Source: JAOZPE01 sp964601275
GTDB taxonomy: Bacteria; Krumholzibacteriota; Krumholzibacteriia; JAJRXK01
Reading direction: 5' to 3'
Length of the DNA stretch: 64,000 nucleotides
Assembly: GCA_964601275.1 (NCBI GenBank)
Contig: CAZRMV010000004.1
Span: 186,001 to 250,000 of the forward strand
Notes under the pieces: generated by a model
The model's input: the letters and a program-made list of their open reading frames with translations, nothing else
What the model was told of the DNA's origin: nothing
Database searches by the model: none
Shown here: positions 17,398 to 27,504 of the stretch, one piece after another
Position numbering within the stretch: position 1 is the first letter of the stretch
How the letters are laid out: each line of letters starts with the position of its first letter
Program-made: the position numbers and the translations under genes

Positions 17398-20300
17398 TTA
17401 CAGGGTATTTTCCCCACTGGGGACCGAAGCGCCGCCTCGAGCCCGATCCATCATCCCGCGCAGCTTGAGGCTGAACTCCTCCCGCGCGGAATAGAGGACC
17501 GGTACGATGAACTGCGTGATCAGGGCCAGGACCATCCCGCCGAAGGAGGGAATGGCCATGGGCACCATGATGTCGCTGCCTCGTCCGGTCGAACTCAGGA
17601 CCGGCAGGAGGGCAAGCACCGTGGTCGCGGTGGTCATCAGACAGGGCCTTATCCTCCGAACCCCCGCCGCGACGGTCGCTTCCCGGATCTCCTTCACGTT
17701 GGCGGGGCGGCGCTCCCGGAAGGACTGCTGCAGGTAGACCGCCACGACCACGCCGTTGTCGCTGGCAATCCCGAACAGGGCGATGAACCCCACCCAGATG
17801 GCGACGCTCAGGTTGATCGGGTGCACCTGGAAGAGGTCACGGAGATTGACGCCGAAGACCGAGAAGTTCAGGAACCAGGACTGTCCGTAGAGTCCGATCA
17901 TGAGGAAGCCTCCGGCCCAGGCCACGAAGATACCGCTGAAGACCATCAGGGTCGTGCTGACACTGCGGAACTGGAAGTAGAGGATGAGGAAGATGAGGAA
18001 CAGGGCCAACGGGAGGACGACCATCAGCTTCTTCTCGCTGCGGACCTGGTTCTCGTAGCTTCCCGCGAAGGAGTAGCTCACCCCGGGGGGAAGAACGAAT
18101 TCGCCGGAATCGATCTTCTCCTGGATCAGACGCTGGGCGTCGTTGACCACCTCCACTTCCGCGAAGCCCGGCTTCTTGTCGAAGAGAACGTACCCCACCA
18201 GGAAGGTATCCTCGCTCTTGATGATCTGGGGTCCCCGCACGTAGCGGATGTCCGCCAACTGGATGATCGGGATCTGCGCGCCCGATGGCGTGGGAACGAG
18301 GATCGTGCCCAGGCTCTCGATGCTGTCGCGCAATTCCCTCTGGTAGCGCACCCGCACCGGGTAACGCTCGCGCCCTTCGACGGTGGTGGTGAGGCGCTTG
18401 CCGCCGATCGCCACCTCGATGACGTCCTGCACGTCGCGGACGTGCAGGCCATAGCGGGCGATGGCGTCCCGGTCGATCTCGATCTCCAGGTAGGGCTTGC
18501 CGACGATCCGATCGGCGAAGACCGCCGCGGGCTCGACCGAGGGGACCTCCTTGAGGATTTCCTCGAGCTCCAGGCCCACCTTCTCGATGGTATGGAGATC
18601 CGGCCCCTTCACCTTGATTCCCATGGGCGCCCGCATGCCGCTCTGGAGCATCACGATGCGGGCGGCGATGGGCTGCAGCTTGGGGGCCGAGGTCGTCCCC
18701 GGGATCTGGGCGACCTTGATGATCTCATCCCAGATGTCGTCGGCTGAACGGATGTGATCCCGCCACTGCCGGTAGGGACGACCATGGGGGTCGGGGATCA
18801 GCTCTCCGGCATCGTCCCGCACGTACTCGCCGTGGCGGTACTTGAACCGGATCCGCCGGCCCGACTTGTCGACCTTGTACTCGGGCAGATAGTTGATCAC
18901 CGCCTCGACCATGGAGATCGGCGCCGGATCGAGGGAAGTGTCGGCGCGTCCGATCTTGCCGACCACTGATTCGACCTCGGGGATGGCCTGGATGGCCATG
19001 TCCAGCTTGCGGATCACGTCGAGTGCCTCCCCGATGGAGGCGTGGGGCATGGTGGTGGGCATGTAGAGGAAGCTTCCCTCGTCCAGGGCGGGCATGAACT
19101 CCTTGCCCAGACCCCTCCAGATCACCATGCCCCCGATGAACAGGACCACCGGAAGCGAGAGGAAGAGCAACTTGTGCTGAAGGCACCAGGCGAGGATCCG
19201 CCCGTAGGCCCGGATGAAGAACTGGAACGCGAAGAGAAGCCCGAGGATGATCGCAAACAGGAAGATCGCGTTGCGCAGGAAACCCTTCTCCGGACCCAGG
19301 GGCAACCACGTGCTGGTCAGCAGCATGCCCACCAGCGCCAGCATGATCCAGTTGGCCGAGTTGGTGATCCAGTCCCTTGCCCGCGGGGGAATCCTCTCTT
19401 CAAGCAGGAGGTAGAGCCCATAGAGCGCCAGGACCACGCCGGCCCAGGACAAGCCCTTCAGCAACAGGATGATTCCGAGGACCACCCACAGCGAATTGAA
19501 GACGCGACGGAGCGGCTTCAACCCGATGCGTCGGCCCAGCAGCATGTGGGCGAAGGGCGGCATCAGGGTCAACGAGACGATCAGCGAAGCGATGAGGGCG
19601 AAGGTCTTGGTGTAGGCCAGGGGTTTGAAGAGCTTTCCCTCGGCGGCGGTCATGGTGAACACCGGCAAGAAGCTCACCACGGTGGTGGCGACTGCGGTGA
19701 CCACCGCCCCGCCCACCTCGCTCGCCGCGCGGAAGATGATTTCCTTGGTGTCCTCTCCCTCGTGTTTCTCCGCGAGATGGCGCAACATGTTCTCGCTGAG
19801 AATCACTCCCATGTCCACCATGGTTCCGATGGCGATGGCGATTCCCGAGAGCGCGACGACATTCGCGTCGACGTGGAACATCTTCATGCCGATGAAGGCC
19901 ATGAGCACCGCGATCGGCAAGAGCCCCGAAACCAGGGCGGAGGTCTTCAGGTGCCGTACCATGAAGATGACCACGATGATGGTGATGAGGATTTCCAGGA
20001 CCAGGGCTTCCTCGAGCGTTCCCAGGGTTTCGTGGATGAGTCCGGTGCGGTCGTAGAAGGGAACGATGGTCAGCTTGGACACCGTGCCGTCGGGAAGGGT
20101 CTTGCTGGGAAGCCCCGGCGAGATCTCCGCGATCTTCTCCTTGATCCGGTCGATCGTCGCCAACGGATTCTCCCCGAAGCGGACGACGACCACTCCTCCC
20201 ACCGCTTCAGCTCCGCCCTTGTCCAGGGCGCCACGGCGAAGAGCCGGTCCCAGGGTGACCGTCGCCACGTCGGCGATGGTGACGGGGACATTGTCCACCT

Positions 20301-21111
20301 CGGCGATGACCGATTTCTCGATGTCCCCGAGGTTCTTGATGAAGCCGATGCCGCGGATCACGTATTCCGCGTTGTTGACTTCGATGGTGCGGGCTCCCAC
20401 ATCGACGTTGGACATCTTCACCGACTGGAATACCTGCCGAAGGCTGACCCCGTATGCGCGCATGGCATCGGGGTCGACATCGATCTGGTATTCCCGGACG
20501 AAGCCCCCGACCGAAGCGACCTCGGAGACCCCTTCGACACTCTGGAGTGCGTAACGAACGTACCAATCCTGGATCGAACGAAGCTCATCGAGGTCCCAAC
20601 CACCCACCGGATTGCCCTGGGGGTCGCGCCCTTCCAGGGTGTACCAGTAGACCTGACCCAAGGCGGTCGCGTCGGGGCCGAGCGCGGGCTGTACCCCCTG
20701 GGGCAAGGTGCCCGCCGGCAGGCTGTTCAGCTTTTCCAGGAGGCGCGAACGCGACCAGTAGAACTCCACGTCTTCCTTGAAGATGACGTAGATGGTGGAG
20801 AATCCGAACATGGAATAGCTGCGGATGGTCTTCACTCCAGGAATGCCCAGCAGCGAAACCGTGAGCGGATAGCCGATCTGGTCCTCGACATCCTGGGGGC
20901 TGCGTCCCGGCCAGGCGGTGAAGACGATCTGCTGGTTCTCGCCGATGTCCGGAATGGCATCGACGGGGACGGGATCGCGGGGGAGCCCACCGAAGTCCCA
21001 GGGGAAGGGCGCAACCATCACCCCCCAGAAGACGACCGCGAGCAGCCCGAGGATGACGACCAGCTTGTTCTCCATGCAGAAGCGGATGAGACGATCGATG
21101 GGGTTCATCAT
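17398..21111 (-). CDS. cusA: Heavy-metal efflux RND pump subunit, CusA/CzcA family
   Basis: The product has 1237 residues, about 190 more than E. coli CusA. Typical features are DAIPDIGENQQIVFTAWPGRSPQDVEDQIGYPL-type N-terminus, the TM4 segment SGIAIAIGTMVDMGVILSEN with the proton-relay Asp, and VMLQSGMRAPMGIKV in the periplasmic cleft. The extra length sits mainly near the middle, where additional membrane helices (LWVVLGIILLLKGLSW, VVLALYGLYLLLEER, WIMLALVGMLLTSTW) precede the second helix bundle. It is coupled to cusB by an ATGA overlap. It would expel Cu/Ag from periplasm to outside using the proton gradient; other divalent metals cannot be excluded. Confidence 0.92.
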   Translation of the reverse strand: MMNPIDRLIRFCMENKLVVILGLLAVVFWGVMVAPFPWDFGGLPRDPVPVDAIPDIGENQQIVFTAWPGRSPQDVEDQIGYPLTVSLLGIPGVKTIRSYSMFGFSTIYVIFKEDVEFYWSRSRLLEKLNSLPAGTLPQGVQPALGPDATALGQVYWYTLEGRDPQGNPVGGWDLDELRSIQDWYVRYALQSVEGVSEVASVGGFVREYQIDVDPDAMRAYGVSLRQVFQSVKMSNVDVGARTIEVNNAEYVIRGIGFIKNLGDIEKSVIAEVDNVPVTIADVATVTLGPALRRGALDKGGAEAVGGVVVVRFGENPLATIDRIKEKIAEISPGLPSKTLPDGTVSKLTIVPFYDRTGLIHETLGTLEEALVLEILITIIVVIFMVRHLKTSALVSGLLPIAVLMAFIGMKMFHVDANVVALSGIAIAIGTMVDMGVILSENMLRHLAEKHEGEDTKEIIFRAASEVGGAVVTAVATTVVSFLPVFTMTAAEGKLFKPLAYTKTFALIASLIVSLTLMPPFAHMLLGRRIGLKPLRRVFNSLWVVLGIILLLKGLSWAGVVLALYGLYLLLEERIPPRARDWITNSANWIMLALVGMLLTSTWLPLGPEKGFLRNAIFLFAIILGLLFAFQFFIRAYGRILAWCLQHKLLFLSLPVVLFIGGMVIWRGLGKEFMPALDEGSFLYMPTTMPHASIGEALDVIRKLDMAIQAIPEVESVVGKIGRADTSLDPAPISMVEAVINYLPEYKVDKSGRRIRFKYRHGEYVRDDAGELIPDPHGRPYRQWRDHIRSADDIWDEIIKVAQIPGTTSAPKLQPIAARIVMLQSGMRAPMGIKVKGPDLHTIEKVGLELEEILKEVPSVEPAAVFADRIVGKPYLEIEIDRDAIARYGLHVRDVQDVIEVAIGGKRLTTTVEGRERYPVRVRYQRELRDSIESLGTILVPTPSGAQIPIIQLADIRYVRGPQIIKSEDTFLVGYVLFDKKPGFAEVEVVNDAQRLIQEKIDSGEFVLPPGVSYSFAGSYENQVRSEKKLMVVLPLALFLIFLILYFQFRSVSTTLMVFSGIFVAWAGGFLMIGLYGQSWFLNFSVFGVNLRDLFQVHPINLSVAIWVGFIALFGIASDNGVVVAVYLQQSFRERRPANVKEIREATVAAGVRRIRPCLMTTATTVLALLPVLSSTGRGSDIMVPMAIPSFGGMVLALITQFIVPVLYSAREEFSLKLRGMMDRARGGASVPSGENTL

Positions 21112-22547
21112 TCACCCTTTCCGTCCATGGAGGAGTCATCGCCCATGTCCATTCCGGCGTGGGGATTCGGGGGTGGCGTACCTCCCTCGGGCGACATCAT
21201 CGAGGGCTTGGCCTGGATCTGCATGGCGCTGTCGATCTTGAACGCCCCGTTGACCACGACCAATTCGCCTTCCTGCAGCCCGGAAACGACCACGTAGCGA
21301 TCGCCGGCGCGGGGGCCCAGGATGACCTCGCGTCCCTCGAAACGCGGGATCTCGGTGTCGGGAATTCGGACATAGACGATGGCACGTTTCCCGGTGATCA
21401 AGGGCGCGGACGCGGGAATCAACAGCGGTGGAGGGGGCTTGGTCGTCATCTTCATGCCTTCATGTCCCGGTTGGACATCGATGACGCTCTGCACCACTCC
21501 ATGGACGAAGACGCCCGGCTTGAGGGAACCATCGGAGTTGTCCACCTCCACTCTCACCCCCGCCGTGCGGGTTCGCTCGTCGAGGACCGGATCGATGAAG
21601 GAGATGCGGCCTTTGAAACTGCGGCCGGGGTAGGCCTGGGCGGTGAAGGTGACTTCCTGGCCGAGGTGCAGCCAGACGAGATCGCTCTCGTAGGCTTCCA
21701 GGAACACCCAGAGTTTCCGGAGATCGGAGATATCGTAGATGATCTGGCCGGTCTTGACGTAATCGCCCACGACGGCCCGCTTGCGGACCACGACCCCATT
21801 GTCCGGAGCATAGATCGTGATATGGTCCTTGGCCTTGCCGGACGCCTCGATCTCGGCGATCTGTTGGTCGGAGAGGCCGAGCAGGCGGAGCTTGTCGCGA
21901 GAGGATTCAATGGTCTGTTCCGCGGTTTCCTTCAGGAGTCCGACGGTGCTTGCCGAGAGTTCCTTCTTGGTCTGCAGGGCCTGCAACAATTCCTCCTGCG
22001 CGCTGACGAGATCGGGACTGTAGATCCATACCAGCGGGTCGCCCTTGTGGACCTCGACCCCGGTATAGTCCACGAAGAGGCGGTCGAGACGCCCGCCGAT
22101 CCAGGCGGTGATCGACTTCACCCGGGTCTCGTCGCTTTCGATCTTGCCCACCATGCGGACCTCATGGCTCGCGACTCCGCGCACGACCGGGGCGGTTTCG
22201 ATCTCCGCCAACGCGTAGGCCGATTTGGACATGGTCAGGGTGACCTTTTCGTCGTCGGGTCCACTGCCGCCCTTCGATTCCATGGGAATGAGATCCATGC
22301 CACAGATGGGACACTTGCCCGGATTGGGCAGTTGGATCTGGGGGTGCATCGAGCAGGTCCAGATGGTGTCCTGGGCTTCGCCCCCGGAACCTTCGCTGGT
22401 CTCTTGACCGGAACCCGCGGTCGTGGAATGGACGTCGGTAGCGGCTTTCTGTCCTCCACCGCCTCCGTTCAAACGCGTTCCGAGCAGGAAGCCACCCACC
22501 AGGAGCACGAGAGCGAGAATGATCTGTACGTCGATCCGCCGGGTCAT
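21108..22547 (-). CDS. cusB: Periplasmic adaptor (membrane fusion) protein, CusB family
   Basis: The product has 479 residues, with an N-terminal membrane anchor (IILALVLLVGGFLLG). A heavy-metal-binding domain CSMHPQ...PGKCPICGMDL follows at about residues 64-88. Then come the lipoyl/barrel-sandwich and hairpin segments (IWIYSPDLVSAQEELLQAL, TIYAPDNGVVVRK, VFLEAYESDLVWLHLGQEV). The metal-binding domain with paired Cys and Met is characteristic of copper/silver adaptors. Both ends overlap neighbours by four bases (21108-21111, 22544-22547), so cusCBA is one coupled operon. Confidence 0.94.
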   Translation of the reverse strand: MTRRIDVQIILALVLLVGGFLLGTRLNGGGGGQKAATDVHSTTAGSGQETSEGSGGEAQDTIWTCSMHPQIQLPNPGKCPICGMDLIPMESKGGSGPDDEKVTLTMSKSAYALAEIETAPVVRGVASHEVRMVGKIESDETRVKSITAWIGGRLDRLFVDYTGVEVHKGDPLVWIYSPDLVSAQEELLQALQTKKELSASTVGLLKETAEQTIESSRDKLRLLGLSDQQIAEIEASGKAKDHITIYAPDNGVVVRKRAVVGDYVKTGQIIYDISDLRKLWVFLEAYESDLVWLHLGQEVTFTAQAYPGRSFKGRISFIDPVLDERTRTAGVRVEVDNSDGSLKPGVFVHGVVQSVIDVQPGHEGMKMTTKPPPPLLIPASAPLITGKRAIVYVRIPDTEIPRFEGREVILGPRAGDRYVVVSGLQEGELVVVNGAFKIDSAMQIQAKPSMMSPEGGTPPPNPHAGMDMGDDSSMDGKGE

Positions 22548-24064
22548 CTGAGGTCTCCTTCATCAGGGGCAGGTGCGTCGTCGTGGTCGCCGGGCTGGGT
22601 GCCGGTCTGCTGGTTCTCGCCGAGCTTGCCGCCGGCGGATGGGTCGGGATGACCGCCGCCTTCGTCGAGGGCCGTCCCCATGAGGGCGGCCAGTTGCACG
22701 ATCTGCTGTCCGCGGTCGGCGCGGGCACGGCTGTGATCGAGTTCGAAGCGCAGCAGGGTTCTCTGCGCGTCCAGGAAGTCGAGGAAGGTCGCGTCACCGG
22801 TCTGGTAGGCGGTGGCGGTGGCCTTCAGGGATTGACGCGCCTTGGGAAGCAGGCTTTCCCCGTAGAGGTTGATCCGGCGCTCCGCGTCCTGGAGCCGGAA
22901 CAGGAGGTCTTCTCCCCGGGCCAGCAATCTCAATCGTTCATCCTCCCGGGCGTGTTCGATCTGCCGGCGCCGGGCGATGGCCGATTCCACCCCGCCATTG
23001 TACTTGCCCCGCCACAGCGGAATCTTCATCGACAGGGTGGCGATCCACGCGTCCTTGCCTTGCCCCGGGAATGCGGTGAGATCCGAGGGCCCGGTCAGGA
23101 TGGTCTGGATTCCCACCATGAAGTCCGGATATCCGTCCTTGCGTGCGACGCGGATGCGCTCATCGACCGACGCCAGCTTGTACTTGAAGCTTTCCAGTTC
23201 GGGATTCTCGGCCAGCAGCGCACTCTGGACCGCTTCCCGTTCCGGCGCGGGAAAATCGGGTTGTTGCAGGCTCACCGGCCAGGGTAGCGGCGCGTCGGCT
23301 TCGCGGCCGAGGGTTTCGTTGAGATGCGCGGCCAGCGCGAGACGGCGGTCCTGCAGGGTCTTCAGTCGGTCCTCGAGAGTGCCCAGTTCGACCTGGGCCT
23401 TGATGAGATCGGAATACGCGGCTTGGTTGGTGCGATACCGGCTCCGCGCCACGCTTTCCTGGTATTTCATCAATTCGAGGTTTTCCCGGGTGAAGGTGAT
23501 GGCCTCGGCGAGGTAGGCGTATTCATAGTAGGCGACGGCAACCCGTGAGAAGAGCGCGAGCCGGGCGGCTCGATACTCCGATTCGGCGGCCAACGCGGCC
23601 TGCTCCGCCGCGCTCCCTTTCGCCGAGAGCTTGCCGAACCAGGGAATGGCCTGGCTCAACGCCAGGCGATGTTGCTGGGGACCCACCGCGGTTTCCACCG
23701 ATTCGATGTAGTAGCTCCAGCTGATCACCGGGTCGGGCCACCCTCCCTCCTTGGCCGCCAGGCTCGCCAGGGCCATCCAGTTCTCGTAGCTGGCCTTCAG
23801 CCCCGGGTTGTTCCACGCGGCCAGGCGGAAGAAGTCGCGGAGAGGACTCTGTCCGGTCAGCTCGATGGACACGACGGTGGAATCCGCAGACCCCGCCAAG
23901 GGGTCTTCAGCCCCCGCGGCGCGGACGATCGAGGGTCCCCCCGAAAGGGCCAGGAAGACGGCGGACAGCAGCGTCAGCGCCGCCTTCCGCCGCCATCGGT
24001 CCACGAGTCGACGCGGCATGATGCCGCGGGATGGTCTGGGATTTCTCTGCCTTGGGATGTTCAC
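22544..24064 (-). CDS. cusC: TolC-family outer-membrane efflux protein, CusC-like
   Basis: The product has about 506 residues. The GTG at 24064 sits six bases behind a GAGGA site (24071-24075), which decides it over the GTG at 24070 directly against that site. ATG 24019 would give a more standard signal peptide (LTLLSAVFLALSGGPSIVRA). Two long coiled helical hairpins are visible (LARSRYRTNQAAYSDLIKAQ-type and ATAYQTGDATFLDFLDAQRTLL repeats), as in TolC trimers. As first gene of the operon it supplies the outer-membrane duct for CusA/CusB. Confidence 0.9.
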   Translation of the reverse strand: MNIPRQRNPRPSRGIMPRRLVDRWRRKAALTLLSAVFLALSGGPSIVRAAGAEDPLAGSADSTVVSIELTGQSPLRDFFRLAAWNNPGLKASYENWMALASLAAKEGGWPDPVISWSYYIESVETAVGPQQHRLALSQAIPWFGKLSAKGSAAEQAALAAESEYRAARLALFSRVAVAYYEYAYLAEAITFTRENLELMKYQESVARSRYRTNQAAYSDLIKAQVELGTLEDRLKTLQDRRLALAAHLNETLGREADAPLPWPVSLQQPDFPAPEREAVQSALLAENPELESFKYKLASVDERIRVARKDGYPDFMVGIQTILTGPSDLTAFPGQGKDAWIATLSMKIPLWRGKYNGGVESAIARRRQIEHAREDERLRLLARGEDLLFRLQDAERRINLYGESLLPKARQSLKATATAYQTGDATFLDFLDAQRTLLRFELDHSRARADRGQQIVQLAALMGTALDEGGGHPDPSAGGKLGENQQTGTQPGDHDDAPAPDEGDLR

Positions 24065-24399
24065 GACCACTCCTCATTCCGGATGGATGGATGCCTGGGA
24101 CTGGGCACGCGAGGTGCCAGAGAGGGGAGAAAGGAACAACTGATTGTATGACAGAAAGATACATGGATAAACCGAGACCATGGTCGGGCCGCTCCTTGTT
24201 GGAAATCCAGCAAACGAGAATCGGCTGATGGATATGCAACAGGCGCCTCCCTCGGCCGGAGGAGTCCGATGCGGATCCCAGACCGCCCGCTGGCCCGCGC
24301 TGAGGATCTCCTCGGGATCTGAGGAGGATGCTCTCGAAGCTGCGATCCAAAGCGCGGAGGATTAGACTGGGGCTCTCCACTTCATCCAACGGGAGCAGC
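24065..24399. promoter_or_regulatory. 335-base divergent intergenic region between cusC and the deaminase gene
   Basis: No gene is visible. An AT-richer patch at about 24140-24178 stands out from the GC-rich surroundings. On the minus strand it contains TACAAT (24144-24149), a possible -10 for the cus operon about 80 bases upstream of its start, with only a poor -35. I found no clear CueR- or CusR-type palindrome. The plus-strand promoter for the deaminase is not recognisable. Confidence 0.35.
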
Positions 24400-25410
24400 A
24401 TGACCACATCACGACCGGACGCCGTCGCAAGGATGCCCAAGACCGAACTCCACCAGCACGTGGATGGTTCGATTCCCCCCGCGGTGACCTGGCGCATCAT
24501 GAAGCGTTACGGTCTCCACCCGGTTTCCTCGCTCGGGGAGATGAAGAAACTGCTCATGCTGCAGCCCGAGGAAGAGGGCTCGCTGCTGAGCTACCTCGAC
24601 AAGTTCCACTATCCGATGTGGATCACCCAGTTCTACGAGAACATCACCCAGGTGACGAAGGCCATCTGCGCCAAGGCCGCGCGCAATGGGGTGAAGACCC
24701 TGGAACTGCGCTATTCCCCGATCATCCACACCCTCGGCGGTCTCACCATCCGCCAGTCGATCCGCGCGGTCCTCTCCGCCTTGAACAAGGCGGAGCGGGA
24801 ACACGGGATCGAGACCGGACTGATCGTCATCGCCATGCGACACCACGGCCCGCACATCGCCCGGATCCTGGCCCGCAGCGCGGCCGGGGATGCGCAACAT
24901 CTCCACGATCGTTGCGGGGTCGTGGGGTTCGACATCGCCGGCGCGGAACGGGGCAACGCGCCCCGGCTCTTCCGCAAGGCCTACGAGATCGCCCGCCGCG
25001 CGGGTCTGGGTCTGACCGCGCACGCCGGGGAAGCGGAAGGACCCCGGTACATCTGGGAAGCGATCGACGAGCTGGGGTGCACCCGGATCGGACACGGCTG
25101 CAGCGCGGTGCAGGACAAGAGGCTGTTGCGACGCCTGGCCGCGGACAAGATCCTCCTCGAATGCGCGCCCACCTCGAACTACCAGACCGGAGCGGTGGCC
25201 CGGGGAGAGCGCCATCCCATCTTCACCTTCCTCGAATACGGCATCCCGGTGGCCATCTGCACCGACAATACCACGGTCAGCGGAACCGACCAGGTCCGGG
25301 AGAGTTCCCTGGTGGCCGAGGAGCTGGGAGTGGAGGCGGTCGCCGCGATCCACCGCGCCGCGCGCGACCACAGCTTCATTCCCCAGAGCCGGCGCATCAA
25401 GCGGTGGTGA
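24400..25410 (+). CDS. Adenosine deaminase family protein
   Basis: The product has 336 residues. ATG 24400 follows GGGAG with a five-base gap. Metal and catalytic motifs are visible: HQHVDGS (HxH, near residue 17), HAGEAEGP (His and catalytic Glu), RIGHG and CTDNTTVSGTD. The last holds the zinc Asp, with Asn in place of the second Asp of TDDP. This variant occurs in some bacterial adenosine deaminases. It would convert adenosine to inosine in purine salvage, but a related nucleoside or aminodeoxyfutalosine substrate is possible. It converges on the S9 peptidase gene across 32 bases. Confidence 0.88.
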   Translation: MTTSRPDAVARMPKTELHQHVDGSIPPAVTWRIMKRYGLHPVSSLGEMKKLLMLQPEEEGSLLSYLDKFHYPMWITQFYENITQVTKAICAKAARNGVKTLELRYSPIIHTLGGLTIRQSIRAVLSALNKAEREHGIETGLIVIAMRHHGPHIARILARSAAGDAQHLHDRCGVVGFDIAGAERGNAPRLFRKAYEIARRAGLGLTAHAGEAEGPRYIWEAIDELGCTRIGHGCSAVQDKRLLRRLAADKILLECAPTSNYQTGAVARGERHPIFTFLEYGIPVAICTDNTTVSGTDQVRESSLVAEELGVEAVAAIHRAARDHSFIPQSRRIKRW

Positions 25411-25442
25411 CATCGTGAAGACCCCCTGACGGCCGCTTCCGC

Positions 25443-27431
25443 TCAGTCGGTCCCCAGGTTCTGGATCACCAGGGAATCGTCCGCCCCGGGCGGATGCAGG
25501 TGGAAGATCCGTGCGTAGAAGGAAAGCTCCGCACCGAGCGCGCGGACGATGGTTCCGGCGCGCCGGAAGCCGTGGCCCTCTCCCTCGAATTGCAGGTAGG
25601 CGAAGGGCCGGCCAGCCTCCCGCAGGGCCGACACCATCTTCCGCGCCTGCTCCAGGGGAACCACTGGATCCTCGGCGCCCTGCATCAACAGCAGGGGAAA
25701 CTCCGCCCGGCGCACGAACGGCAAGGGAGATCGTTCCCGAAAGACCTGCCGGCCTTCGGGGTATGGGGCGATGAGGGTGAACGGGTAGTGCGATTCGAAC
25801 TTGTGGGTGGTGCGCACCAGCGCCTCCAGGTCGGCGATCCCATAGAGGGAGACGCCGGCCGAGAAGAACGGGCCGGCGGAGAGTTCCCTCTCCAGACGAT
25901 CGCGGAAGACCGCGCAACAGAGCACCACGTATCCGCCGGCGCTTGTTCCGCGGATCGCCATCCGCTCGGGATCGACCCGGCCTTCGCGAGCGAGATGGCG
26001 CGCGCCGGCCAGGCAATCCTCCGGCTCGACGATCCCGCTGCGACCGTTGATGGCCTGGCGGTAGGCGCGGCCGTAGCCGGTGCTTCCCCGGTAATCCACG
26101 TCCAGGACCGCGAACCCGCGGGTGGCCCAGAACTGCGCCTTCGGGTTCCAACCGCGGGTGGCGGCGCTGGTGGGGCCGCCGTGGCAGGTGACGATCAGCG
26201 GGGGCCGTTCGCCCTGGGGGCCCTGGGCCCGGACCGAGGCCGGAGGATAGTGGAAGGCATGGGCGCGTTCGCCCCCGCCGGTCGGAAAGGAGAGGAAGCG
26301 GGGAGTGGACCCTCCGGCCGGATCGAGTTCGGTCCCGCCCGGGCGGTAGGCGATCTCCCACGATCCAAGGAAGGGGTGGAGGACGCAGATCGCTTCCGGG
26401 GAGGTGGGGGAAGAGACGATGGCCGCCGCGACCTGGCTCCCGTCGCTGCACAGTTCGCCCCCGGACCCGAAGGAGGTGAACGGCAGGTCGAGTTCCCGTG
26501 GAGTGGTCGATCCGGGCGGCAAGATCCCCAGTATCTCGCGTCCCTCCTGTATGTAGACGCACAGGAGCGTCCGGTCCCGCAGGTGGGCGTGCATCGAGTT
26601 CCAGTGGGTCCATGGTGCCGCCCCGAAGTCTGCCGCCATCAGGCACCGCGGCACGTTCCGTCCCTCGTCGAGGGAGTAGAGGTTCCACCAGCCGCTCTCG
26701 TCGCTGGCGAAGTGGAGTCGGCCCTCGGGGGACCACGAGGGGTGGACGACGCTGATCGTCCGTCCGCCCGCGATGCGGCGGGTTCCGGCGCAGGATCCCT
26801 CGGCGGATGGGGTGGCCAGATGGAGTTCGCTGCCGTCCCAGGGCATGTGGGGATGGTCCCAGGCAGTAAAGGCCAGGCTGACTCCATCCGGGCTCAGACG
26901 CAGGGCGCCGTAGAAGTCGCGACCGGCCTGGAGTACGCGCACTTCCGGCGACCCGTCCGACGGAACGATCACCAGTTCATTGACGACCCGCCGCCCCCCG
27001 TCCAGATGCTGTTCCCGTTGACAGACGATCCACCGTTCCCCTGGACCGAGCTGCAGGTCGCAGTAGCGGACGGTGCGGTCGGGGAAGGCGGGGGTGATCG
27101 GGACCGCTCCTCCACGGTCGGCACGATAGATGCGTTGGTCGCCGTCGTGGGTGAACCACACCGCGTGGCGTCCGACGCAATACGCCCCGCTTCCGTATTC
27201 GTTCACCCGGTTGCGGGCGCTCATCGAGGAGGGGATCTCCTCCCGGGGCGCTCCCCCGTCCAGGGGACGGGAGAGGAGCACACTGCGTCCTCCCTCGCGC
27301 GGACGGGTTTCGATCCACCAGATCCGTCCCCGCCGGATCGAGAGCTGGGAGAGCTGGGCCGCGCCTACGGCCAGCCGTTGGCCGGTCAAGGGGCTCTTCC
27401 AGTTCCCGTAGGGGAGCAGCGGTCGATCCAT
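25443..27431 (-). CDS. S9 family (prolyl-oligopeptidase/acylaminoacyl-type) serine peptidase
   Basis: The product has 662 residues. The N-terminal two thirds is a propeller with LSPDGVSLAF and WSPEGRLHFASDESG blades. The C-terminal alpha/beta-hydrolase domain has the nucleophile in RGTSAGGYV (GxSxGG), the Asp in MQGAEDPVVP and the His in GEGHGF. No signal peptide is present at ATG 27431, so it is probably cytoplasmic, releasing dipeptides or acylated residues. It is divergent from the TSP3 barrel gene, with 73 bases between starts. Confidence 0.92.
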   Translation of the reverse strand: MDRPLLPYGNWKSPLTGQRLAVGAAQLSQLSIRRGRIWWIETRPREGGRSVLLSRPLDGGAPREEIPSSMSARNRVNEYGSGAYCVGRHAVWFTHDGDQRIYRADRGGAVPITPAFPDRTVRYCDLQLGPGERWIVCQREQHLDGGRRVVNELVIVPSDGSPEVRVLQAGRDFYGALRLSPDGVSLAFTAWDHPHMPWDGSELHLATPSAEGSCAGTRRIAGGRTISVVHPSWSPEGRLHFASDESGWWNLYSLDEGRNVPRCLMAADFGAAPWTHWNSMHAHLRDRTLLCVYIQEGREILGILPPGSTTPRELDLPFTSFGSGGELCSDGSQVAAAIVSSPTSPEAICVLHPFLGSWEIAYRPGGTELDPAGGSTPRFLSFPTGGGERAHAFHYPPASVRAQGPQGERPPLIVTCHGGPTSAATRGWNPKAQFWATRGFAVLDVDYRGSTGYGRAYRQAINGRSGIVEPEDCLAGARHLAREGRVDPERMAIRGTSAGGYVVLCCAVFRDRLERELSAGPFFSAGVSLYGIADLEALVRTTHKFESHYPFTLIAPYPEGRQVFRERSPLPFVRRAEFPLLLMQGAEDPVVPLEQARKMVSALREAGRPFAYLQFEGEGHGFRRAGTIVRALGAELSFYARIFHLHPPGADDSLVIQNLGTD

Positions 27432-27504
27432 GGGGCCTGCCTCTCGGGGAAGGGCTCTCGCGGCCGGGGGAGTCTGCATCTATTCTGGCCTCTACGTGGA
27501 ACCC

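Noticed and set aside
24462..24480. tRNA-like GGTTCGATTCC
   Set aside because: It lies in the deaminase coding sequence, and no acceptor or anticodon arms are present.
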